Assembly: GCF_015594625.1 (NCBI RefSeq)
Contig: NZ_JADNRQ010000007.1
Coordinates: 1-64,000, forward strand
Source: Desulfallas sp. Bu1-1
GTDB lineage: Bacteria > Bacillota > Desulfotomaculia > Desulfotomaculales > Desulfallaceae
DNA length: 64,000 nt
Reading direction: 5' to 3'
The notes under the pieces were generated by a model. It worked only from the letters and a program-made list of their open reading frames with translations. It ran no database searches and was not told the DNA's origin. Made by a program: the position numbers and the translations under genes. Positions 53,973 to 61,993 of this stretch are shown piece after piece. Positions within the stretch are counted from its first letter, which is position 1. Every line of letters begins with the position of its first letter.

Positions 53973-55091
53973 TTACAAGGCACTGGCGGGACGTAGAATT
54001 TTACCGGTTTTTCTTAGTAATTTTTTGCGTTTCATTAAGTCGACAAACGCTTCCAGCCTGGTGGTCATTCCAGCCTTGCCGGTCTGCTCGTCAAGGAAAA
54101 AGGTGAGCACCGGTATATTATAATCTCTACTAACCGAGGTCAGAATTGTTTTGGCCACTATTTCCGGGATACAGGTAAAGGGCGCCAGCTGGATCACCCC
54201 GTCGAAATTTCGTTTTGCATACAGCACTGTATTACCGATGGAATCCCTGCCGTGTCCGCCGATTAATTCGGGCAAGTAGGGCATCGCGGCGTCCTTGACG
54301 GTCATGCCTTCAACGGTTTCTTTCCAGGTATTGTCCCTTGTCCACCCGGTTAAAAACATGGACCGCTCCACTTCTACACCTAAATTACCCAGCGTTTCCT
54401 CAATTTCCAGGTTGCTGGCCGGTTCCAGCAAAACGTAAATTTCTCCAACAATGCCCACCTTGAGAACCAACCGCTCAGGATCCTGTGGAATTTTATATAT
54501 TTCTTCCAAGGCCGCCTTTTCGGCTTCGATAATTTCATCCATGGTATAGGCGGCGTCTATCCATTCCAACACTTTCTTATATGTTTTGGTGGTGGTGCCC
54601 GGCGTTAATTCCCTGGGCCTAACGACATGGGTGGCTTTTTCCGCGTTATCCAGGGCCTGCAATTTACGCCAGGCTCTTTTGATGCATTCGATAATTGATT
54701 TGATCGACAACCGCTTCGGGTTAAGCTTATAGACGTTGCGAATAAAATTCAATGGATATAACCTCGGCGGTTCAAAAACAATCATTTCCACGGGATGGCC
54801 CATGTCATGCAGAATTCTTTTGTGCAATTCGGCGTATAGCCCGGCCCTGCACGGACCAACACCGCCTGAGGTCACCAGAACGTTAGCCCCTTTTTCAATT
54901 GTTTCCAGGTAGGTGCCCATTAAAATTTTTAGTGGGAAACAAGCGAATTCTGGAGCGTATTGCACGCCCAAGTTTAATGTTTTGCGGCTGGGGCGGGGAG
55001 GCAGTACCACTTCGTTGCCAAGATCGTTGAGCAACATTTTAAACGTACGGTAGGATTCACCCATGTGCGGGAAGGTAACCTTGCGCATCAT
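53973..55091 (-). CDS. Acyl-CoA dehydratase activase-related protein, DUF2229-linked (HgdB-like subunit 2)
   Basis: 372 residues. Cys-containing loops EFACFPLKILMGTYLE, TSGGVGPCRAGLYAELH and IQLAPFTCIPEIVAKTILTS are placed like the cluster ligands of HgdB-type dehydratase subunits. DEQTGKAGMTTRLEAFVDLM is nearly repeated as DEHSGEAGLGTRLEAFVDMV in its partner, so both came from duplication. The start overlaps the partner stop (ATGATG/ATGA). Substrate unknown. Confidence 0.8.
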   Translation of the reverse strand: MMRKVTFPHMGESYRTFKMLLNDLGNEVVLPPRPSRKTLNLGVQYAPEFACFPLKILMGTYLETIEKGANVLVTSGGVGPCRAGLYAELHKRILHDMGHPVEMIVFEPPRLYPLNFIRNVYKLNPKRLSIKSIIECIKRAWRKLQALDNAEKATHVVRPRELTPGTTTKTYKKVLEWIDAAYTMDEIIEAEKAALEEIYKIPQDPERLVLKVGIVGEIYVLLEPASNLEIEETLGNLGVEVERSMFLTGWTRDNTWKETVEGMTVKDAAMPYLPELIGGHGRDSIGNTVLYAKRNFDGVIQLAPFTCIPEIVAKTILTSVSRDYNIPVLTFFLDEQTGKAGMTTRLEAFVDLMKRKKLLRKTGKILRPASAL

Positions 55092-56065
55092 TGTTCGCTC
55101 CTTTTTTTGCGTTTTACCATGTCCACAAAAGCTTCCAGCCTTGTGCCCAGCCCTGCTTCACCGCTGTGTTCATCTATGGTCAAGCTCATAAATGGAATTT
55201 TGTTGGACCCGTTATTAATTTGAATGAATTTATCCAGTATGGAATCCGGTCCGCACCCGAAGGCCGTAACGTGAATAATTCCGTCTATGTCTTTGCGCCC
55301 GGCAAAATAATAAGCCGCCCGTAGGGTTCGATCGGTGAATGTCCAGAATAGCCTTTTCCCCAACTTATACCGCTGCAACTTTAAAAGCAGGGGGTGTAGG
55401 TTGTCTACGGTTACAACGTTAATGCCCATGCGGCGCAATTTGCCGATGATGTCTACGCTGATATACTGATCATGGATGGTGTAGGGATAACCTACAATGG
55501 CAAAATTCAGGCGACCGTCGCCGGTGACCGGTTTGATTTTTTTATGATTGAAGATGATATCAATTGCTTCTAATGGCTGAAAGCCGCGGCGCAATATTTT
55601 TTGAAACCTTAGCTGGGCCATTCTGGCTTTTACATACGCCTTGAATATTTTAAGCGATTTGGCGTTCAATAATTTTCCAACCGAATAAAAAGCCTTAAAC
55701 AGAGCATTGCGCCGGGTGCGCGTGTCAATGCGCACATCAATAATCGGCGGCATATTTTCCAGGCCGTAACGGACCATGTCCGGCAGGCCCAGAAATTTTG
55801 GGCAATAAACTGTCTTATTGTTTAAACAAACAATGCGCGGGATGAATAAGTAATCAACCTTATCTTTTAAGGCGATGGCGTGGCCAAAAAAAACCTTGAC
55901 CGGTACGCAGGCGTCGGCTAGAGCCTCGCGCACTCCATTGTCCAGTAATTTTTTGGTCGTTTTTCCGGAGGAAACCACCTGTGCCCCCAGTTCCTCGAAA
56001 AAAACCTTCCACATGGGGTAATATACATAATAAAACAAAGCGCTGGGTATACCGATACGGATCAT
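55088..56065 (-). CDS. Acyl-CoA dehydratase activase-related protein, DUF2229-type (subunit 1)
   Basis: 325 residues. The opening IRIGIPSALFYYVYYPMWKV and FFEELGAQVVSSGKTTKKLL are typical of DUF2229. Cys occur in ADACVPVKVFFGHA, RIVCLNNKTVYCPKFLG and VTAFGCGPDSILD. In many Firmicutes this domain, the partner above and the ATPase are fused in one very long chain; here they are three proteins. ATG 56065 is preceded by GGAGG. First gene of a four-gene minus-strand operon. Confidence 0.82.
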   Translation of the reverse strand: MIRIGIPSALFYYVYYPMWKVFFEELGAQVVSSGKTTKKLLDNGVREALADACVPVKVFFGHAIALKDKVDYLFIPRIVCLNNKTVYCPKFLGLPDMVRYGLENMPPIIDVRIDTRTRRNALFKAFYSVGKLLNAKSLKIFKAYVKARMAQLRFQKILRRGFQPLEAIDIIFNHKKIKPVTGDGRLNFAIVGYPYTIHDQYISVDIIGKLRRMGINVVTVDNLHPLLLKLQRYKLGKRLFWTFTDRTLRAAYYFAGRKDIDGIIHVTAFGCGPDSILDKFIQINNGSNKIPFMSLTIDEHSGEAGLGTRLEAFVDMVKRKKRSEQ

Positions 56066-56306
56066 TTATATTCCTCCATGTAAAACATTTGTTTACGTTA
56101 TTTTCAGGTAATACCCAAAAAATGCCCAAACATCTAATATATTCTTATCTTGATATTCTTTTTGATTGAAAAAATTCCTTTCTAAATTTCAACAAAAAAT
56201 ACAGCTTGCCGTGCCCCGGTTACTTCTGTACATTTTACCGGCCGGGGTGTCACTTGAATTTTATATTTAAATTTAATCGTTTGAATGTAAATATATGCTT
56301 GTCCTT

Positions 56307-56336
56307 TTGGCAGGGGCTGACAAGGTGCTGTAGAAT
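56307..56336 (+). promoter_or_regulatory. Promoter candidate for the DUF3786-NUDIX pair
   Basis: TTGGCA (56307-56312), 18-base spacer, TAGAAT (56331-56336). The remaining part of the 56,066-56,447 gap is A/T-rich and must also hold the minus-strand activase promoter, which I could not place. Confidence 0.5.
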
Positions 56337-56447
56337 ATATGGATGAGTTGAAAAAAAATTGGAGGTATTTACGCTGGCCGGGTTTAAGATGATACAATCG
56401 GCAAGAAAACACAAATTCGGCCCAGAGACAGGAGAAGGAGGTACGGC

Positions 56448-57065
56448 ATGTCTGCCCAAATTAATTTAAACCCCGCGCACGGGAAAGCCATTGAAGAATT
56501 CGCCCGTTTAAATCCTGAATCCATGGCGGATAAGGCTATGGTCAGTTATGAACGGGATAAATCCTTTTTTACGGTACCTTTTTTGGGTAAGGAATACCGG
56601 GTTTACTACCCCAGCGGTAGGGTGATGTATTGCAACGAGCAGGGGGAGGTACCGCAGGCCTTTCAAATAGTATTGCTGCATTACCTTGCCAAGTGCAGCA
56701 ACAGGATGCCGGAAGGGTCCAAGGTGGCCTTCAGAGAACTGCCGAGCGGTTCCATTTATGTCGGACCATTTACCAATCGCTCCATCAAACCTTTGGTTTC
56801 CATTTTTGGCTCTAATCCGAATAAACTGGTGGAGGCGGCGGTAAAACTTGGCGGGTGGAAGGAAGATCTTGGGGATGTGGCCGTTACGGTGCCGGTATTG
56901 CCCAAAATTCCAATCACTTTTGTATTGTGGGAGGGTGACGATGAATTTCAGCCATCGGGCAATGTTCTCTTTGACGTTTCGGCTTCCAGTCACTTACATA
57001 CGGAAGATTACGCGCTGTTACCGGGACTTGCCGTCTGGGAACTGAAAAAGGCGGCCCAAATTTAA
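56448..57065 (+). CDS. DUF3786 domain protein
   Basis: 205 residues, soluble. The layout (FTVPFLGKEYRVYYPSGRV, IVLLHYLAKCSNRMP, PLVSIFGSNPNKLVEAAVKL, FVLWEGDDEFQPSGNVLFDV) matches DUF3786, frequent in anaerobes and often near corrinoid or Fe-S proteins. Function unknown. GGAGAAGGAGG gives a strong ribosome site. It lies 18 bases before the NUDIX gene. Confidence 0.8.
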   Translation: MSAQINLNPAHGKAIEEFARLNPESMADKAMVSYERDKSFFTVPFLGKEYRVYYPSGRVMYCNEQGEVPQAFQIVLLHYLAKCSNRMPEGSKVAFRELPSGSIYVGPFTNRSIKPLVSIFGSNPNKLVEAAVKLGGWKEDLGDVAVTVPVLPKIPITFVLWEGDDEFQPSGNVLFDVSASSHLHTEDYALLPGLAVWELKKAAQI

Positions 57066-57083
57066 TTGCTGGGGGATGGATAA

Positions 57084-57617
57084 ATGCCCGAAGAAAAAAC
57101 AATTTCTACGGAAACAATTTATCAGGGTAAAATCATTTCCGTGCGCAAGGATCAGGTAGAGTTCCCCGACGGCAGGTCCGGGGCAAGGGAGGTGGTGGAC
57201 CTGGCCAGTGCGGTGGCTGTTGTTGCCGTCACCGACAAACAGGAAGTATTGCTGGTTAAGCAATATCGCTACCCCACTGGCCGTGAACTGCTGGAAATCC
57301 CCGCTGGAAAGGTGGAACCGGGTGAAAACCCGCTGGATTGTGCTAAAAGGGAGTTGGAGGAGGAAACGGGTTATCGAGCGGTATACTGGCGTCAAATAGG
57401 CGCATTTTTTACTTCGCCGGGGTTTTGCACTGAAAAAATATACTTGTATTTCGCCGGCGGTTTAACCCCGCATAACCCCAAGTTGGACCCTGATGAGTGT
57501 ATTGAAGTACATTTGGTACCGCTGCGGGATGCATTTCAGATGGTTAAAAACGGCGATATACACGATGCCAAGACCATTATCGGCCTTTTGACTGCGGAAA
57601 AGATGGTAAATAAATAG
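57084..57617 (+). CDS. NUDIX hydrolase (ADP-ribose pyrophosphatase-like)
   Basis: 177 residues. The Nudix box GKVEPGENPLDCAKRELEEE-TGY is complete, preceded by VKQYRYPTGRELLEIPA, typical of ADP-ribose pyrophosphatases (NudF type). It cleaves ADP-ribose or related nucleotide sugars. GGGGGATGG lies upstream of ATG 57084. Confidence 0.92.
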   Translation: MPEEKTISTETIYQGKIISVRKDQVEFPDGRSGAREVVDLASAVAVVAVTDKQEVLLVKQYRYPTGRELLEIPAGKVEPGENPLDCAKRELEEETGYRAVYWRQIGAFFTSPGFCTEKIYLYFAGGLTPHNPKLDPDECIEVHLVPLRDAFQMVKNGDIHDAKTIIGLLTAEKMVNK

Positions 57618-57638
57618 CCCCTCAAAGCCGGGGCTATT
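57613..57638. terminator. Bidirectional terminator between NUDIX gene and minC
   Basis: AATAGCCCC and GGGGCTATT around TCAAAGCC; overlaps the NUDIX stop and adjoins the minC stop on the other strand. Confidence 0.8.
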
Positions 57639-58286
57639 TTATGCGCTTGCACCGATACGATCGTACCTGGAAAGTGTCACACCGTCCGGACCTAATTTGG
57701 CGATAAGCGGGCCGCCGGTCAAGTGATCGGGGGTTTCAAAAAGTACTTGGTCCATAATTCTGATTTGAGCCCGCTGCATGGCTGCAGCCAAAACGAAAGC
57801 TTCAGGGTTGTGACCGGCGCCGGCGTGAACGAACCCGGAACAGGTTCCCAGTACAACAACACTGCCGCCGGCTACCACTTCGGCCCCCGGGTGAACGTCG
57901 CCCAAAATGGTGATATGGCCGCGGTAGGTCACTCTGTGCCCTGATCTTAAAGTGCGTTTAATCAGCAGCGCATGTTCGCCGGGCGAGGTATGGTTTTGGT
58001 CAGCAGACTTGGGGGGTCGGGCATTCGGGCGTTGTCCCTTGATCCAGTGAGCACCCGGGACAGGTATGAGCCCGTATCCTTTGCATATTGCTTCCAACTC
58101 GCTTTGCTCTTCCGGAACAAGCTGTTTTCCGGCATACAATGTAAATTTGGCGCCGGTAAAAAAGCCGCGGGCCGATTCCATCTTATTAATCAGACCGCTT
58201 TTAATATCCTCAAAATTTCGGTTGGGATCCAGCAAAATAACCAAACCCTGTGGCGTTCCTTTGATGTTGACTGCTTCTTTCGGCAA
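57639..58286 (-). CDS. minC: Septum-site determining protein MinC
   Basis: 215 residues. The C-terminal beta-helix domain (SGHRVTYRGHITILGDVHPG, VVAGGSVVVLGTCSGFVHAG, ALIRIMD-like QRAQIRIMDQVLF) is characteristic; the N-terminal domain inhibits FtsZ. TTG 58286 is preferred because AAGGAGG lies seven bases before it; in-frame ATG 58349 has no ribosome site. minD is not adjacent, unlike in most genomes. Confidence 0.88.
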   Translation of the reverse strand: MPKEAVNIKGTPQGLVILLDPNRNFEDIKSGLINKMESARGFFTGAKFTLYAGKQLVPEEQSELEAICKGYGLIPVPGAHWIKGQRPNARPPKSADQNHTSPGEHALLIKRTLRSGHRVTYRGHITILGDVHPGAEVVAGGSVVVLGTCSGFVHAGAGHNPEAFVLAAAMQRAQIRIMDQVLFETPDHLTGGPLIAKLGPDGVTLSRYDRIGASA

Positions 58287-58408
58287 ATGCCAACCTCCTT
58301 TTCCAGGATATGCATAAAATTTTCGATAAAAAAAATCATTTTCCTGCATTTTTATATGCCATTGTCGCGTTAAATAAAATCTTGGCGTTACTTTTGTAAA
58401 CCAAAAAG

Positions 58409-58425
58409 TGTTACCATTTGTAACA
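58409..58425. promoter_or_regulatory. Possible operator between minC and the sigma-54 regulator
   Basis: TGTTAC-CATTT-GTAACA, perfect 6-bp arms, in the divergent intergenic space. The binding protein is unknown. Confidence 0.4.
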
Positions 58426-58561
58426 TTATAATTAAAAATTTAAGCATGCACGAGCTAGATTATTATAACTGCCTTAATGGGCATTTAACGGGTGTGTACA
58501 ATCTTAAGATTTAGTTGTTAAAATATTTCCATAAGTCAAAATTTTTAGCGAGGTGGTCTGC

Positions 58562-60016
58562 GTGTTTTATCCGGAAAGCACAAGCTATTTGGCCGGCAAG
58601 TCAAAAAAGGAGGATTACACCGCTGAAAAAATTCTTAACACTATTTTTGAGAACAGCAACGAGGGCCTGCTGGTTATCGGGGAGAACGGCGAGGTCCGGC
58701 AGGTTAATAACGCTTTGGCTTCAGCGCTTAAAACTACTCCGGATAAAATGATTGGCAGACTGCTGACTGACGTTTGTAAGCATAACGGGCTGCGAAGATT
58801 GATTAAGGTCGTTAATAGCGGGGTGCCGGAATTCGGGAAATTGGATAGCATTGACGGGCGCAGTTTTTTGGCTGACTATATCCCGATTATCAGTAATCAG
58901 CTTATCCAAGGGGCTTTGGCCAAGATCATTTTTTTGACTCCCGAACGTGAACCGGGGTACGGACTCGGAGAAGGGGTCAGGAAGAAAAAGCAAGCATCCC
59001 GTAATGGTTTGACAGTGTTTTACACCGTGGACCACATTATCGGCAACAGCCCGCAAATGATCGACCTGAAAGAAACATTGCTCAAGGTTGCACCGCGTAA
59101 TTCCACTGTTTTAATCACGGGTGAGAGCGGTACGGGAAAGGAGCTTTTCGCCCAGGCCATTCATGCCGCGAGTTTGCGCCGTTCGGGGCCCTTTGTTAAA
59201 ATAAATTGCGCTGCCATTCCAGATACCCTGTTGGAGTCTGAATTTTTTGGATATGAAGAAGGGGCGTTTACGGGCAGTAAAAGGGGAGGTCAAATTGGAA
59301 AATTGGAAAAGGCCAACGGTGGAACAGTATTTTTGGATGAGATAGGTGATTTGTCCTTTTCACTTCAAGCCAAGCTGCTGAGATTTATCCAGGATAAAGA
59401 AATCCAAAAGCTTGGCGCGAGTGAAACCAAAATGTCTGATGTCCGCGTTGTGGCGGCAACCAATGTTAACTTGGATCAAATGGTTAAATATAAAAAGTTT
59501 CGCGAAGACCTGTATTACCGGTTGAATGTGGTTAACCTCTCCATTCCGCCCCTCAGGGAAAGAAAAGAGGATATTCGCGCGCTGGTTGATTGCTTTATTG
59601 AAAAATACAACCGGTTATTCGGTATACAAGTAACAGGGTTGACCCAGGAAGTAGAGACAATTTTTCAAAGGTATTCATGGCCCGGAAATGTAAGGGAATT
59701 GGAAAATGTCATCGAACGCGCTTTCAATGTGATTGAAGGGAACGTGATTTGTAAAAAACATTTACCCGCCCAACTTGCTAATATACTTGGCAGTGAAGGG
59801 TCGAACCGGGAATCGGAGGATTTTCAGCAAGAGAACGGTTTTTCCCTGACGCTTTCGGAAGGGCAAACTCTGGCGGAAATTATGGACCAGGCTGAAAAAA
59901 TCATCATTTTGCAGGCGCTGATGAAGAGCAAGGGAAACAAGGCCAAGGCGGCACAGCTTCTGGGCATATCCAGACCCGGATTGTATAAAAAACTGGTTAA
60001 ATACAACCTGGCTTAA
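58562..60016 (+). CDS. Sigma-54-dependent transcriptional regulator with PAS-like sensor
   Basis: 484 residues. PAS-like domain at residues about 20-130 ([20 protein letters not shown]), then the AAA+ sigma-54 interaction domain: Walker [15 protein letters not shown], the sigma-54 loop [12 protein letters not shown], Walker [16 protein letters not shown], arginine-finger region [23 protein letters not shown] Fis-type HTH ends it ([20 protein letters not shown]). The loop is GAFTGS where most activators have GAFTGA. GTG 58562 follows GAGGTGG. It precedes the acyl-CoA dehydrogenase and probably activates it. Confidence 0.93.
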   Translation: MFYPESTSYLAGKSKKEDYTAEKILNTIFENSNEGLLVIGENGEVRQVNNALASALKTTPDKMIGRLLTDVCKHNGLRRLIKVVNSGVPEFGKLDSIDGRSFLADYIPIISNQLIQGALAKIIFLTPEREPGYGLGEGVRKKKQASRNGLTVFYTVDHIIGNSPQMIDLKETLLKVAPRNSTVLITGESGTGKELFAQAIHAASLRRSGPFVKINCAAIPDTLLESEFFGYEEGAFTGSKRGGQIGKLEKANGGTVFLDEIGDLSFSLQAKLLRFIQDKEIQKLGASETKMSDVRVVAATNVNLDQMVKYKKFREDLYYRLNVVNLSIPPLRERKEDIRALVDCFIEKYNRLFGIQVTGLTQEVETIFQRYSWPGNVRELENVIERAFNVIEGNVICKKHLPAQLANILGSEGSNRESEDFQQENGFSLTLSEGQTLAEIMDQAEKIIILQALMKSKGNKAKAAQLLGISRPGLYKKLVKYNLA

Positions 60017-60134
60017 TTTAATTGTTTGTTGCAGAGTTGGCAAGGGGCGCGCCGGGCCGTTTAGACAGGGTTTCGTTCGTTTGTGGTACTACGTTGATGG
60101 TGCGGGTTTAAGTTAATAAAAATTATCACCGGAT

Positions 60135-60162
60135 AGCTTACACAATGGTGTAGGCTTTTCTT
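60135..60162 (+). terminator. Terminator of the sigma-54 regulator
   Basis: AGCTTACAC, loop AATG, GTGTAGGCT, then TTTCTTTTT. The rest of the gap to 60,384 holds no gene; no clear -24/-12 promoter was found. Confidence 0.75.
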
Positions 60163-60384
60163 TTTATTAACAGGGATGGTTTGCTACTTGTAAAAACGGG
60201 TTAACATTAATGTTTCGGGGTGCAACCGTTTAATGCCCCTTGCTGCCGCTGGGGAGTCGAAAATAGCAATTCGGGTCTCAATTTCGGCGTTTGGGGGTGG
60301 TCAAACATGTGGTTGCTTAATAATTGCTGGTTAAGTATTTAAACAAGTTGAAAGATTCAAAATGACGTGAAGGAGGGCGGGAAA

Positions 60385-61524
60385 GTGGATTTTAATTTAA
60401 CCCGGGACCAAAAAATGATCAGGGATGTGGTGAGGGATTTTGCCGAGCAGGAAATTGCTCCTAGAGCAACTGAGATTGATCGGACTGGTACGTTTCCCCT
60501 GGACATTATCAATAAGATGTCCGAAATGGATTTGATGGGACTTCCTTTTCCCGAAGAGTACGGGGGAGCGGGAGCCGATTATGTCAGTTACTGCCTGGCA
60601 GTGGAGGAAATATCGCGCGCCTGCGGATCTACTGGGCTTACTTATGAGGCGCACATCTCGCTGGGATGTATGCCTATTTATCTCTTTGGAACGCAAGAAC
60701 AAAAGAAAAAATACTTGACCATGTTGTGCCGCGGAGAATGTGTGGGAGCATTCGGTCTTACTGAGCCGGAAGCCGGTTCCGACGCCGGTGGAACGAAAAC
60801 CACCGCCGAACTGGACGGGGATGAGTGGGTAATCAACGGCAGCAAGTGTTTTATTACCAACGCCAGTTACGCCAAGTTTGTCACCATCACGGCTGTTACT
60901 GATAAAACCAGGGGTAGAAAGGGTATTTCCGCCATTATTGTACCCACCGATGCGCCCGGGTTTACCATCAGGTCAAGCTATGAAAAAATGGGGCTACACG
61001 GTTCCAATACCACCGAGCTGTTTTTTGACAACGTTCGTGTACCCAGGGAAAACCTGGTTGGTAATTTAAACGAAGGGTTCAAGCAATTTCTCAAGGTTTT
61101 GGATGGGGGGCGCGTTGCCATTGCGGCGATGGCGGTGGGGATAGCCCAGGCCTGCCTGGATGCATCGCTTAAATATGCTCATCAAAGGGTGCAGTTCGGG
61201 CGAAGCATTTCCAAGTTTCAGGCTATCCAATTCAAGCTTGCCGATATGGCGGTTAATATTGAACTGGCCAGGCTGATGTATTTGAAAGCAGCCTGGTTAA
61301 AAGATAACGGCCAGCCCTATAGCAAAGAAGCCGCGATCGCCAAACTTTTCGCTTCGGAGATGGCTACCCGGGCGGCCCTTGATGCCATCCAAATTCACGG
61401 CGGCTATGGTTATATGAAAGAATTTCCGGTGGAGAGATACTTGCGCGACGCAAAACTGCTGGAAATCGGCGAAGGTACTTCCGAAGTGCAAAGGCTTGTT
61501 ATTGCCCGCCAAATCGGTTGTTAG
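60385..61524 (+). CDS. Acyl-CoA dehydrogenase
   Basis: 379 residues. FAD enzyme that forms the 2,3-double bond of acyl-CoA. Family signatures GAFGLTEPEAGSDAGGTKTT, QIHGGYGYMKEFPVERYLRD and the catalytic Glu in LLEIGEGTSEVQRLVIARQI are intact; that position of the Glu marks the short-chain/butyryl type. GTG 60385 is chosen over GTG 60367 because AAGGAGG lies nine bases upstream. No etfAB follows in the window. Confidence 0.95.
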   Translation: MDFNLTRDQKMIRDVVRDFAEQEIAPRATEIDRTGTFPLDIINKMSEMDLMGLPFPEEYGGAGADYVSYCLAVEEISRACGSTGLTYEAHISLGCMPIYLFGTQEQKKKYLTMLCRGECVGAFGLTEPEAGSDAGGTKTTAELDGDEWVINGSKCFITNASYAKFVTITAVTDKTRGRKGISAIIVPTDAPGFTIRSSYEKMGLHGSNTTELFFDNVRVPRENLVGNLNEGFKQFLKVLDGGRVAIAAMAVGIAQACLDASLKYAHQRVQFGRSISKFQAIQFKLADMAVNIELARLMYLKAAWLKDNGQPYSKEAAIAKLFASEMATRAALDAIQIHGGYGYMKEFPVERYLRDAKLLEIGEGTSEVQRLVIARQIGC

Positions 61525-61622
61525 GATTTTAATCCGGGGATTCTTCATGGGAGGAAGTCGTAAATATAGAGAGTATTACATCCCCCTAAACGGGGCGGCT
61601 GAATCGCAGTCAAAAAATATTC

Positions 61623-61787
61623 GCTGAAGTAGCCATATTATGGCGTTTATCAAAGAAAAGGCATACGGTGGTTGAGATTATCGGGCACTTCGGCATATAG
61701 ACGGTCATTGTCCTGGAACTGGTGCGGGATATGGAAAAGTGCGGCAAGATCTGCAGGAAAAAGGACCGCATGCCTGCCATTCTTTAA
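61623..61787 (+). pseudogene. Possible gene relic with one in-frame TAG
   Basis: A 54-codon frame is broken by a single TAG at 61698-61700: AEVAILWRLSKKRHTVVEII before it and VIVLELVRDMEKCGKICRKK after it, ending at TAA. No ribosome site and no family recognised. It lies in the 470-base space between the dehydrogenase and the ligase, in which a CCCC-CTAAA-CGGGG stem also occurs near 61585. Confidence 0.25.
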
Positions 61788-61863
61788 ATATTAAAGTTAT
61801 ATCCAAATAATTTTTGATAATAGTCTTTTTTTTAATCAGTAGAAAGGATTTTAGGAAAACAAT

Positions 61864-61892
61864 TTAGAATATTATAAACAGTTAGAATATTA
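61864..61892 (+). repeat. Direct repeat TTAGAATATTA before the acyl-CoA ligase
   Basis: Two identical 11-base copies at 61864-61874 and 61882-61892, 18 bases apart, in A/T-rich sequence about 100 bases before ATG 61994. A candidate regulator site. Confidence 0.4.
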
Positions 61893-61993
61893 ACTAATTA
61901 TTAGGAAAAAAAATAAATTTCCTGCATTCCGGGAAAATCTCACTGAAACATCGGGCAACTAATTAAAAATTTTTGAAGGAGGTCAATACTTTA

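Noticed and set aside
60177-60192. Sigma-54 (-24/-12) promoter before the acyl-CoA dehydrogenase
   Set aside because: TGGTTTGCTACTTGTA has the right spacing but lacks the GC of the -12 element and lies about 190 bases upstream of the gene.
61698-61700. In-frame TAG read as pyrrolysine
   Set aside because: No recognisable protein family, no pyl genes and no ribosome site; a decayed frame is far simpler.
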